This document shows positions 7,046-14,244 of a stretch of 15,313 nt of DNA, piece after piece. Below the pieces are notes generated by a model. The model saw nothing but the letters and a program-made list of their open reading frames with translations. It was not told the origin of the DNA and did no database searches. Both the position numbers and the translations under genes were made by a program. Where the stretch lies: assembly GCA_964391675.1 (NCBI GenBank), contig CAYMMX010000017.1:1-15313 (forward strand), read 5' to 3'. The DNA comes from CAYMMX01 sp964391675 (GTDB taxonomy: Bacteria > Cyanobacteriota > Vampirovibrionia > Gastranaerophilales > Gastranaerophilaceae). Each line of letters opens with the position of its first letter. The first letter of the stretch is position 1.

Positions 7046-8017
7046 TTAATATTTTTTGATTTTGTATTCAGGTATTGTAAACGTATAACCTTTAGAATGT
7101 CTTTTAGAGTTGGTAATATATTTACCAAGTGTTGGATATTTTTCCTTTAGTGTATTCACAATTTTTGTTGCAGTATTTCTTTCTAAATTAAATTCACCTG
7201 CTATTTCTTGACTGGTTAATTTTTCGGGGAGTTTTTTAATGAAAAGCTGGATAATTTTATAATTACGTTCATCATCTATAAAAGAGTATTCTTCATCTTC
7301 AATCTTTATTTTTTTATTTTTGTCATTGTAAAATAAAGTTACTGTTGCAGATTCTGCTATATCCAATGACAATGGAGTTTTTTCAATCGTATCAGCATAT
7401 GTTAGAAGTTCATTAATAACCGATAATGCACAAATTAGAAATATTTTAAATACAAATTCAAATTTTAATAGTGAAATTTGATTTTTCTTTTCAAGTAATT
7501 TATTAAATACATAAAAATCAGGAACGGTATTTATTTCATTTTTTAGAAATTCAAAAGATTCGAAAATGTTATCTATAATTGCATTTTGTTCTTCTTTTGC
7601 TACATTTTCTTTTAGATAATGGATATTAGTTGCAATCAAGGCTTGATAGAAACCCAAGAGTGATTTATATTCATATATGCCTCGACCATCTATCATTGGA
7701 TTTTTGTATAAATTATAACTAAAAGAATAATAATAAAATTGCTCAGCACTTTCACCTTCAATATTAGGTATATAAATTTCTCCAAAACCGTCTTTTATGT
7801 TGTCATATAATTTTTGGATGGTATTAAGGATATTTTCATCTTTTAATATTTTTGTATAGCTATCAATTTTTTTATTATAGAATGTTTTTAATTCACTTGA
7901 TGAATTGATAATATTTTTTATTTTTCTCACTAAAAATTCAATATTGGTAATTTCAGCTTTGTATAAATTAGATTTTATTTCTTCTAATTCTATTGTTATG
8001 TCAGATAAGTTTTGCAT
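7046..8017 (-). CDS. Unknown 323-residue protein with C-terminal winged helix
   Basis: I do not recognise a family. Residues 1-75 are charged and helical, probably coiled-coil in part. The middle (about 76-165) contains EGESAEQFYYYSFSYNLY and further aromatic helices. A hydrophobic helix, LLKFEFVFKIFLICALSVIN (about 183-202), is probably buried rather than a clear membrane span. The C-terminus (about 266-314), LTSQEIAGEFNLERNTATKIV, then a basic SKRHSKGY, reads as a winged helix. DNA binding is therefore likely, through the last 60 residues. It diverges from the small XRE gene across a 102-base promoter region. The ribosome site is weak (AAGG). It could be an early regulator, a replication accessory protein or cargo. 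Confidence 0.7.
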   Translation of the reverse strand: MQNLSDITIELEEIKSNLYKAEITNIEFLVRKIKNIINSSSELKTFYNKKIDSYTKILKDENILNTIQKLYDNIKDGFGEIYIPNIEGESAEQFYYYSFSYNLYKNPMIDGRGIYEYKSLLGFYQALIATNIHYLKENVAKEEQNAIIDNIFESFEFLKNEINTVPDFYVFNKLLEKKNQISLLKFEFVFKIFLICALSVINELLTYADTIEKTPLSLDIAESATVTLFYNDKNKKIKIEDEEYSFIDDERNYKIIQLFIKKLPEKLTSQEIAGEFNLERNTATKIVNTLKEKYPTLGKYITNSKRHSKGYTFTIPEYKIKKY

Positions 8018-8054
8018 TTTACTATTGCCTTTTTAAATATTTCGTATTATACTA

Positions 8055-8080
8055 ATAATAGTTTAACTTATACCTATTAT
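8055..8080. promoter_or_regulatory. Inverted repeat in divergent promoter region
   Basis: ATAATAG (8055-8061) and CTATTAT (8074-8080) are perfect complements around 12 bases. They lie between the XRE gene and the unknown 323-residue gene. A leftward TATAAT (8046-8051) is adjacent and the right half-site contains a rightward TATTAT, so a bound repressor could control both directions. The sequence is AT-rich, so chance symmetry is possible. Confidence 0.35.
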
Positions 8081-8119
8081 ACATCAAACTAAATAAAATT
8101 TCAATAAGGATAATAAAGA

Positions 8120-8335
8120 ATGATTAAGAATAATCTAAAAATGATTTTAGCGGATAGAGAAATCTCAATCAATAAATTAGCGGATATGACAGGCATTAGG
8201 TACGCAACATTACACGCTTTTGTTAAGCAAAGGGTATCAAGTATCAATGTTGAAGTTTTAGACAAGGTGTGCGAAGTCTTAGACCTCATGCCAGCCGACT
8301 TTATAATTTACATACCTAACAATGAGCAGGAGTAA
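8120..8335 (+). CDS. Small XRE-family repressor next to integrase
   Basis: A 71-residue Cro/CI-type helix-turn-helix protein that is almost all DNA-binding domain. MIKNNLKMILADREISINKLADMTG has the recognition scaffold, then YATLHAFVKQ, then LDKVCEVLDLMPADFIIY. AAGGA lies nine bases before the ATG. The start codon of the integrase is six bases after its end, and the integrase ribosome site (AGGAG) is inside its last codons, so the two are one operon. By position it is the candidate master repressor of the element, controlling the divergent leftward genes. Confidence 0.85.
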   Translation: MIKNNLKMILADREISINKLADMTGIRYATLHAFVKQRVSSINVEVLDKVCEVLDLMPADFIIYIPNNEQE

Positions 8336-8340
8336 TAAAA

Positions 8341-9501
8341 ATGGGCGTTTATTTAGATAAGAAAAGCGGAAAATGGTATTTTGAAGCAATGATAAGGGGG
8401 GTCCGTTATCATAGAGCAATTTCGGAAGCTACTTGTAAAAAGGATGCTGAAATATATTTTAATGCCTTTAAAACCGATTTATTGAGGGGTAAACTTGAAC
8501 TTGTAGAGAATATAGGCTGTAAACCTTTTAGAGAACTTGCAGATGAATACATCAAGTATTCTGAAAGTAATCACCGTTCTTATAAAACCAATGTAGCAAA
8601 AGCAATAAAATTTAAAAAGCTTTGGGGTAATCGACAATTAAAAGACATATCCCCTATGGATATTGAAAAATATAAGAGTGATAGAAAAAAAGAAGTAAAA
8701 GTAAAGGCAAAAGAAGTTGATGGCGAAAAAATTCCTGCTCAATATATTTCACCTACCACAATAAACAGAGATGTTGAAGTTTTGAGAAAAATGTTTAATA
8801 TCGCTATTGATAACGGATGGATGACTAAAAATCCTTGTAAGCCTATCAAAAAGCTAAGACAAGAAAATAAATTGGAGCGTTATTTAACCCCCGCTGAAGA
8901 AACAAGAATGTTTCAGGTCTGCAATGGTGATTTTAGCTTTATGAAAGAAGATGAAAGAAAAAAAGTAGAAAAGTTTTATAAAAATAGGTTTAAATATATG
9001 ATACCAATACTAATATGTGCATTAAACACCGGCATGAGAAAAGAAGAAATTTTAAGTCTTACTTGGAAGTGCGTAAATTTTGAGGATAAAAAAATCACAT
9101 TATTAGATACAAAAAATGGTAAAAAAAGACATATTCCAATCAACTCTTTATTATTAGATGAATTAAAAACTTTACACAAAACAAAATGCTGTGATTATGT
9201 TTTTGCTAATCCTATTACTAAGACAAAATACTTTGACTTAAAGACGTCTTTTCCGTCAATTTGCAGGCTTGCCAAAATAGAAAACTTTAGGTTTCACGAT
9301 TTAAGACATACATCAGCTACAAGGATGGTAGGGGCTGGCGTGCCTATTACTATGGTTAAAGATATTTTAGGTCATAGCGATATTCACACTACAATGAGAT
9401 ATGCTCACGCCATAACAGAACAAAGCCTTGATGCTGTCGAAGCATTGGCAAATTATGGAATAGAGAAAAACAATGTGGTTGAATTTAAAATAATCAAATA
9501 G
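8341..9501 (+). CDS. Tyrosine recombinase / integrase
   Basis: A 386-residue phage-type integrase. The N-terminal residues 1-55 form an AP2-like arm-binding domain (GVYLDKKSGKWYFEAMIRG). Residues about 62-165 are the SAM-like core-binding domain. The catalytic domain has all expected residues: R233 (ALNTGMRKEEIL), a lysine in the TKNGKKRH beta-hairpin (about 258-262), H319 and R322 (FHDLRH), H345 (LGHSD) and the nucleophile Y354 (TMRYAH). It should integrate and excise the element at an attachment site. The nearest tRNA gene, an initiator tRNA whose 3' end faces this gene about 1.6 kb away, is a plausible target. AGGAG inside the preceding repressor gene serves as ribosome site. Confidence 0.95.
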   Translation: MGVYLDKKSGKWYFEAMIRGVRYHRAISEATCKKDAEIYFNAFKTDLLRGKLELVENIGCKPFRELADEYIKYSESNHRSYKTNVAKAIKFKKLWGNRQLKDISPMDIEKYKSDRKKEVKVKAKEVDGEKIPAQYISPTTINRDVEVLRKMFNIAIDNGWMTKNPCKPIKKLRQENKLERYLTPAEETRMFQVCNGDFSFMKEDERKKVEKFYKNRFKYMIPILICALNTGMRKEEILSLTWKCVNFEDKKITLLDTKNGKKRHIPINSLLLDELKTLHKTKCCDYVFANPITKTKYFDLKTSFPSICRLAKIENFRFHDLRHTSATRMVGAGVPITMVKDILGHSDIHTTMRYAHAITEQSLDAVEALANYGIEKNNVVEFKIIK

Positions 9502-9538
9502 TCCGCGGTGTAGGGAAAAATACGGACTTTAAGCAATA
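9500..9538 (+). terminator. Possible weak terminator after integrase
   Basis: AGTCCG (9500-9505) pairs with CGGACT (9533-9538) at the integrase stop codon, followed by only a short T-run (TTT at 9538-9540). The loop is long, so the call is weak. The rest of 9539-9664 shows no gene or clear repeat. Confidence 0.3.
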
Positions 9539-9663
9539 TAGAAATGCGGTATAATAAGAATATACATTATAAAAATGATTTTTTGTTAAAAACTTGATTT
9601 ATTTCCCAACTCAATATAGTATTAAGATGAAGTAAAAGGTTGTATTACTTTATGTTACTATTG

Positions 9664-9693
9664 TTGCCCAATGTGGCAATATACAATTATATT
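9664..9693 (+). promoter_or_regulatory. Predicted promoter with overlapping inverted repeat
   Basis: TTGCCC (9665-9670) and TATATT (9688-9693) are 17 bases apart and point toward the 53-residue ORF. The -35 is embedded in TTGCC-CAATGT-GGCAA (9664-9679), a hairpin-like symmetry that could be an operator. Confidence 0.4.
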
Positions 9694-9735
9694 TTGTTTT
9701 TATATCCTTATAACATTATCAAAGAGGCATGAAAT

Positions 9736-9897
9736 ATGGTAATATATGAACCATCTAAAATAAAAAGCAGAATTAAAGATATTAGTGAATATTCATCTTT
9801 GATTGAGTATATTATGGAAAATAACCTTGATGATATAAGTAATGTTAAAAATAAAATTAACGAGCTTAGAAGTCAAGATGTTGAGCAAAGAAGCTAG
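9736..9897 (+). CDS. Small 53-residue protein upstream of the TPR gene
   Basis: An ORF starting MVIYEPSKIKSRIKDIS and ending DVEQRS. AGAGG lies eight bases before the ATG, and a plausible promoter lies about 40 bases upstream. The protein is charged, helical and soluble, with no recognised family. Its 3' end overlaps the start of the TPR gene by 20 bases in another frame. Such an overlap usually means translational coupling, as in toxin-antitoxin pairs and other two-gene modules. The strong ribosome site and overlap are the evidence; coding is not proven. Confidence 0.55.
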   Translation: MVIYEPSKIKSRIKDISEYSSLIEYIMENNLDDISNVKNKINELRSQDVEQRS

Positions 9898-10993
9898 AAG
9901 TGAAATAAAAGTACACTTACCTTTGGTTGCAACTCAATCTAAAATTGAAGAGTTGTATAAAGATAGAAAATATCTTGATGTAATAAAATTAGCTTCAATT
10001 ACTGGTCTCTTTGATAAGAATAAAATTTCTTATTTGGGATTTAACGAACAAATATATTGTATTATATATGTTGGAATTTCATATATCGAGCTAGAAGAAT
10101 TTGAGAAAGCAATTAAATGTTTATTTTGCGTCGAACAAAAATTGCACGAGTTTAAAAGGACTATAACTCTTTGGAAAGAAACAAATAAGAAGCCAAAAAA
10201 TGATAGAGAATTTAGAGTTTCTGAAACGCTTTTACCATTATTAAGAGATCAAATCAATGATTTTTACAGTCATAACAATGTAAAGTATCTCTCAAATTTA
10301 GCTTATGCGTATTACGAAAACAAGCAATATAAAAGAGCTATTACTCATTATAAAAGAGCTTTAAAAAAAGACCCGAAAAATATTCAATATAATTTGGGAA
10401 TAGCTCAAGCACAGTACCGCTTATATAATTCAAATGTTCCAGATGAAATATTAGAAGAATATAAAAAAACCCTTGAAATGTTAAAAACACAGCAAACAAG
10501 TTTTGATATTCTTTTAGCGATAGGTAAAATGTATTATTTTTTAGGGGAACATTCAAAAGCTCTTTTATATTTACAATTAGCTTTAGATAGTGAAAAAAAT
10601 GAATCAAATAGAGTTCACGCTTATGATTGGCTTTCTCGAGTTGCGTTTAAAACAAAAAACCATTCAGCAGCCGTAACATTTTATGAAAAAATTATATCAA
10701 CATTAATAGAACATCCAAATTGTAAGCAAACAGAAATAATCCACCCTCGACCAAAATTACACAAAATGGTTGAATATCTAAATACAAATAAAAAAATACT
10801 AAATAACGAAGAATTAAAGTGGGTAATTCGTTCAATATTTTGGGGGATAGGAGTATCTGCATTTTTTGGAATAGTTGAATCCATAGATAAATTTACAATT
10901 TTCTTTAATATGTTATTTAAGCCAATAAACTGGATATGCACTTATATCGTAACTCAATCACATCATTTTGAAAGTTTCTTAAATATATTTTAA
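9878..10993 (+). CDS. TPR-repeat protein with C-terminal membrane segments
   Basis: A 371-residue protein with tetratricopeptide-like repeats. The clearest is about 134-167 (VKYLSNLAYAYYENKQYKRA), followed by about 209-242 (FDILLAIGKMYYFLGEHSKA) and 246-279 (VHAYDWLSRVAFKTKNHSAA); an earlier degenerate one is at about 55-90. Residues 318-336 (IRSIFWGIGVSAFFGIVES) and 339-357 (FTIFFNMLFKPINWICTYI) are hydrophobic and could anchor the C-terminus in the membrane. TPR domains bind other proteins; no enzyme domain is visible. I choose the ATG at 9878, which gives a 20-base overlap with the small upstream ORF; an in-frame ATG at 9842 has no ribosome site. It sits between integrase and tRNA, where integrative elements often carry cargo genes. 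Confidence 0.75.
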   Translation: MLSKEARSEIKVHLPLVATQSKIEELYKDRKYLDVIKLASITGLFDKNKISYLGFNEQIYCIIYVGISYIELEEFEKAIKCLFCVEQKLHEFKRTITLWKETNKKPKNDREFRVSETLLPLLRDQINDFYSHNNVKYLSNLAYAYYENKQYKRAITHYKRALKKDPKNIQYNLGIAQAQYRLYNSNVPDEILEEYKKTLEMLKTQQTSFDILLAIGKMYYFLGEHSKALLYLQLALDSEKNESNRVHAYDWLSRVAFKTKNHSAAVTFYEKIISTLIEHPNCKQTEIIHPRPKLHKMVEYLNTNKKILNNEELKWVIRSIFWGIGVSAFFGIVESIDKFTIFFNMLFKPINWICTYIVTQSHHFESFLNIF

Positions 10994-11062
10994 TTAATAT
11001 TTACTTGATTTAATTGAGCTTAAATTTAATGCGATTACACAAATATTACACAAATGATAAAA

Positions 11063-11097
11063 AATAGGGGTTTAGCTAAAATGCTAAAACCCCTATT
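11063..11097 (-). terminator. Intrinsic terminator of tRNA-fMet
   Basis: Reading leftward, a strong stem of AATAGGGGTTT plus AGC, with one bulged base, and a 6-base loop is followed by TTTTTT. It begins six bases past the encoded CCA of the tRNA. Very likely Rho-independent. Confidence 0.85.
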
Positions 11098-11102
11098 GGT
11101 AA

Positions 11103-11179
<77 letters not shown>

Positions 11180-11349
11180 TTAGTATTTTTTATTTTTTCA
11201 TCAAATAATTTTTTTAAAGCTTTCTTAAAGTAAGTCTTATATATTTACTGATTATCTTTAATATGCACTTCCACACACTATTATTACACGCAAATGTTTT
11301 TTTTGCAACATCTTATATAAAGATATCTTTTATTTTTATTCTTTTAATA

Positions 11350-11378
11350 TTGAAAAGCATTTGAATAAGAGTTATAAT
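11350..11378 (+). promoter_or_regulatory. Near-consensus promoter giving a leaderless message
   Basis: TTGAAA (11350-11355) and TATAAT (11373-11378) are exactly 17 bases apart. Seven bases past the -10 box is the A of the ATG at 11385, so the RNA should begin at the start codon. Confidence 0.65.
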
Positions 11379-11384
11379 AATAGC

Positions 11385-12185
11385 ATGATTGAATTAGGGA
11401 TGACATCAAATTATTTCGAATATTCATCAGCAAACTCTGCTTACAACTCAACTCAAGTTTCTTATATCAAGAGTAAACAAGATTCCTCTGATGAAAGCAC
11501 ATTGCCTAAAATTTCTTCTGATAACGATATAGAAGATAAGGCAATTATTTCTGATGAAGCTAAAGCCCTTTCTCAAGAATTCGAAACAAATGTTGAAAAA
11601 AAATTGGCCGAAAACAATCAGGAAAACACTAACCTAGATAAATCGGCTCAAAATAAACAAGATTCAACTGAAAAAACTGATAAATCCCAAAAGTCAGAAG
11701 ATGAATTAACTCCAGAAGAGAAACAGCAGGTTGCAGAATTAAAAGCCAGAGATGCAGAGGTTAGAGCACATGAACAAGCTCATATCGCTGCTGCTGCAGG
11801 GATTAATGCTTCTGCTCCAAGTTATAATTACCAAGAAGGACCTGATGGGCAAAAATATGCCGTTGGTGGGGAAGTATCCTTAAGCTGCACACAAGGTGGA
11901 GATCCTGAAACAGATTTAGCAAACGCTCAAACTTTAAAGGCTGCTGCATTAGCTCCTGCTGAACCATCAGGTCAAGATTATTCTGTTGCAAGTAATGCCG
12001 ATAAAATGATTGCCGATGCAAAAGAAAGAATTGCCAAAGAAAAAGAAATGGCTCAAGCTCAAAATGAAACCCCAAAAACAGAGCAAAATAATTCCGTTGA
12101 TAGTTCAAATATTGCAACAAATAACACAACTCAACAAAACACCACAGATATAAATGCAATACCGGCTTATTCAATGATTACTTAA
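11385..12185 (+). CDS. SprA-related putative metalloprotease
   Basis: A 266-residue protein. Residues 1-105 are low in complexity, rich in Ser, Asp, Lys and Gln, and probably disordered. The conserved core (about 108-210) is typical of the SprA-related family (putative metalloprotease, CJM1_0395-like): EEKQQVAELKARDAEVRAHE, the zinc-motif HEQAH at 129-133 (HExxH), then GPDGQKYAVGGEVSLS and DLANAQTLKAAALAPAEPS. The tail is Gln/Asn/Thr-rich. The substrate is unknown; the HExxH motif is seen but activity is inferred. I start it at ATG 11385; the frame extends to a TTG at 11361, but that falls inside the promoter. There is no Shine-Dalgarno. Its stop codon abuts the stop of the convergent gene with no gap. 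Confidence 0.85.
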   Translation: MIELGMTSNYFEYSSANSAYNSTQVSYIKSKQDSSDESTLPKISSDNDIEDKAIISDEAKALSQEFETNVEKKLAENNQENTNLDKSAQNKQDSTEKTDKSQKSEDELTPEEKQQVAELKARDAEVRAHEQAHIAAAAGINASAPSYNYQEGPDGQKYAVGGEVSLSCTQGGDPETDLANAQTLKAAALAPAEPSGQDYSVASNADKMIADAKERIAKEKEMAQAQNETPKTEQNNSVDSSNIATNNTTQQNTTDINAIPAYSMIT

Positions 12186-12713
12186 TTATATTTTTAATGC
12201 TCCCCAAGCTCTGACTTTTCCTCTTTCATATTTGATTAAATAATAACCTTCCTGCTCATATTTTATTGAAGCATTATTATATATTTCAGGTTCTTCTGAC
12301 ATTTTTCCTTCTTTTATAAGTTTTTTTATTTTTTTCTCTTTTTTTCTTTCTTTTCTATCATATTTTTTCTGCGAAATCCATGTCCTTGGCTGTTTTACCA
12401 ATTCCTGAGACCTATCTTCTTCTATTTTAAAAACCGGAATTATTGCAACAATAATTTGTTTCTGCGCTAACAATAAATTCTGCCTGTCTTGGGAAAGCAT
12501 TAATTCATAATATCCTGGCAAAAGCCCATTACCATATTCGTCATATATTGGGTCAGGTATTAATAAAATTGGCTGGTCACTTGATGCAGGACCATATTTA
12601 ACGTGTGCTTTTTCTCTATCTTTAATTCCTGAATCATAAATGTTCGGGCCTCTTGCAGGAAGAAGTTTATCTATAGACTTAACTTTTTCAAATTGAAGAG
12701 CCGTATTTTCCAT
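12186..12713 (-). CDS. Unknown protein downstream of rnpA
   Basis: A 175-residue protein I do not recognise. The N-terminal half (about 1-100) includes SIDKLLPARGPNIYDSG, PILLIPDPIYDEYGNGLLPG and YYELMLSQDRQNLLLAQKQI, a moderately hydrophobic, probably beta-rich region. Then comes a strongly basic stretch (KKYDRKERKKEKKIKKLIKE, about 113-133), and the C-terminus ends YYLIKYERGKVRAWGALKI. It begins six bases after rnpA in the same direction, with AAGG ten bases upstream, so it is probably co-transcribed. In many bacteria yidD and yidC follow rnpA; neither is here. The basic patch hints at nucleic-acid or membrane-surface binding, which is speculation. Confidence 0.75.
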   Translation of the reverse strand: MENTALQFEKVKSIDKLLPARGPNIYDSGIKDREKAHVKYGPASSDQPILLIPDPIYDEYGNGLLPGYYELMLSQDRQNLLLAQKQIIVAIIPVFKIEEDRSQELVKQPRTWISQKKYDRKERKKEKKIKKLIKEGKMSEEPEIYNNASIKYEQEGYYLIKYERGKVRAWGALKI

Positions 12714-12719
12714 ATATAA

Positions 12720-13079
12720 CTAACCTTTTATATTTGTAAGTAATTTATACATAATTTCTTTTATTTGAAAAAAATCATATCCCAATGCTTTTTCAAATCC
12801 TACAAAAATTAATGAAATATATTCTTGCGATTTTTCAATTTTGTTGTCTTTTAATAATAATCTATAGCTTTCTCTCATCAAACGCTTTAACCTGTTTCGT
12901 TTAACAGCTCTTTTATGTGTTTTCTTGCTCACTACAAAGCCAACTTTGGTTGGGATAGTTAAATCATTCTTTCCTTTACCAACCCATAATACAATTCCGC
13001 CTATACAATATGAGTTTCTTATTCTGTATGTAGCCTTAAATGCATTTTGTTTTTTTAATCTGAATTGTTTTTTTAACAT
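12720..13079 (-). CDS. rnpA: Ribonuclease P protein component
   Basis: A 119-residue RNase P protein, the cofactor of the RNA enzyme that trims tRNA 5' ends. The family signature is clear: KRAVKRNRLKRLMRES at about 57-71, preceded by VGFVVSKKTHK and an N-terminal LKKQNAFKATYR. I begin at ATG 13079 (MLKKQFRLKK); the frame also has an ATG at 13097, but that lies in the tail of a strong terminator stem. No Shine-Dalgarno precedes 13079, so translation initiation is weak or unusual. It follows rpmH, as in most bacteria, but the terminator between them limits co-transcription. Confidence 0.93.
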   Translation of the reverse strand: MLKKQFRLKKQNAFKATYRIRNSYCIGGIVLWVGKGKNDLTIPTKVGFVVSKKTHKRAVKRNRLKRLMRESYRLLLKDNKIEKSQEYISLIFVGFEKALGYDFFQIKEIMYKLLTNIKG

Positions 13080-13096
13080 ACTAAAATAATTACACA

Positions 13097-13132
13097 AAAA
13101 GGCGGCTTCGTCTAGTGACGAAGCCGCCTTTT
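13097..13132. terminator. Strong intrinsic terminator between rpmH and rnpA
   Basis: A perfect 16-base stem, AAAAGGCGGCTTCGTC and GACGAAGCCGCCTTTT, with a TAGT loop. The leftward side ends in TTTTT, so it should stop most transcription leaving rpmH. It begins 10 bases after the rpmH stop codon and ends 18 bases before rnpA. Confidence 0.9.
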
Positions 13133-13141
13133 AAAATATTT

Positions 13142-13294
13142 TTATGCTCTTTTACTTCCTGTGATAGCAAGCTTATGACGTCCTTTTGCTCTACGTCTGT
13201 TTAAAACTTCTTGTCCTCCTGGAGTTGACATTCTTGCTCTGAAGCCACTTACTCTTTGTCTTTTTATTTTGGTTCCTTCTAGTGTACGTCTCAT
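13142..13294 (-). CDS. rpmH: 50S ribosomal protein L34
   Basis: A 50-residue protein, basic throughout: MRRTLEGTKIKRQRVSGF, then RARMSTPGGQEVLNRRRAKG, then RHKLAITGSKRA. This is L34 of the large ribosomal subunit. The start RTLEGT and the SGFRARM-x-TP block resemble cyanobacterial L34 (RTLxGT) rather than the RTFQP form. AGGAG lies seven bases before the ATG. Confidence 0.96.
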   Translation of the reverse strand: MRRTLEGTKIKRQRVSGFRARMSTPGGQEVLNRRRAKGRHKLAITGSKRA

Positions 13295-13412
13295 TATATT
13301 TCTCCTGTTTTAATATTTTTGTAAAATCTTTAATTAGTTTTATATACGGCATATTAATGGTATTATAAAAACAATACTTAGTCAACTATACATGGAAAGA
13401 AGGTTAATTAAT

Positions 13413-14240
13413 ATGAACAAGAATAAACAGGTAACAGGAATAAATATTGGTTTTATCGGTTGCGGACATATGGCAAGTTCAATAATTAAAGGAGTGATAA
13501 ATTCAGGGTTTATAGATAAATCAAATATAATGGCATCTGAAGTAAGCGAAGAATTTGCAAAGAAAAAAAAGTATGATTTAGAAATTGAAGTTATTACAAA
13601 TAACAAAAAGTTAGTTAAAAATTCTAATGTAATTATTCTTGCAGTAAAGCCCAACTATATAAAAGACGTTATAAAAGGGATTAAAGAAGAACTTACAAGC
13701 GGAAAATTTGTTATTTCAATTGCGGCGGGAGTTAGCACAAAAACAATAGAAGAAGAGATAGGTAAAGAAGTTCCCGTCATAAGAGTAATGCCTAACGCTC
13801 CTGCCTCTGTTCTTGAAGGAATGAGCGGTATAGTTAAAGGTAAGTTTGCTAAAGAGCCTCATTTAATGTTTGTTAAAGATTTTTTATCAAATATTGGAAA
13901 ATGTTTAGTCATAGAAGAAGATAAAATTGATATTCTAACAGCAATTTCAGGCTCAGGTCCTGCCTTTTTCTATAAAATGATAAATGAAATAGCCAGAGCA
14001 GGAGAAAGACTCGGATTAGAATATAATGATGCTCTTTTATTAAGTATGCAAACAGCTTTAGGTTCTGCTAAATTAATGCTAAACAGTGAACTTAAACCTG
14101 AAGAATTGATTTCAGGAATAGCAACAAAAGGCGGCTGTACTCAGGTTGGTGTTGATTTTATGGAAAATGCTAATTTAAAAGAACTATTATACCAAACTAT
14201 CAAAAAAACAGCAGAAAAAGCTAAAGAATTAGGTAATTAA
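13413..14240 (+). CDS. proC: Pyrroline-5-carboxylate reductase
   Basis: A 275-residue enzyme that reduces pyrroline-5-carboxylate to proline with NAD(P)H, the last step of proline synthesis. The N-terminal Rossmann motif is NIGFIGCGHMASSIIKG. The central blocks are VIILAVKPNYIKDV and VISIAAGVSTKTIE, then the conserved PVIRVMPNAPASVLEGMSG. The C-terminal dimerisation domain has AISGSGPAFFYKMI and ATKGGCTQVGV, a variant of the usual SPGGTT site. ATG 13413 is chosen because GAAGG lies nine bases upstream; an ATG seven codons earlier has none. Transcribed away from rpmH and converging with the gene at 14245. Confidence 0.96.
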   Translation: MNKNKQVTGINIGFIGCGHMASSIIKGVINSGFIDKSNIMASEVSEEFAKKKKYDLEIEVITNNKKLVKNSNVIILAVKPNYIKDVIKGIKEELTSGKFVISIAAGVSTKTIEEEIGKEVPVIRVMPNAPASVLEGMSGIVKGKFAKEPHLMFVKDFLSNIGKCLVIEEDKIDILTAISGSGPAFFYKMINEIARAGERLGLEYNDALLLSMQTALGSAKLMLNSELKPEELISGIATKGGCTQVGVDFMENANLKELLYQTIKKTAEKAKELGN

Positions 14241-14244
14241 TAAA

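Noticed and set aside
9842..9877. An upstream start (ATG 9842) for the TPR protein.
   Set aside because: It has no ribosome site and would greatly enlarge the overlap with the small ORF. ATG 9878 is preferred, though its own site is weak.
11319..11330. The perfect 12-base palindrome AAAGATATCTTT upstream of the SprA-related gene.
   Set aside because: It is AT-rich and short, with no partner site or clear promoter relation; it could be chance.
11361..11384. A TTG start for the SprA-related gene.
   Set aside because: It lies inside the spacer of a near-consensus promoter, so the predicted RNA would not contain it.
13191..13385. A 64-residue reading frame on the minus strand over rpmH.
   Set aside because: It is a shadow of rpmH in another frame; L34 in the correct frame has a clear ribosome site and family signature.
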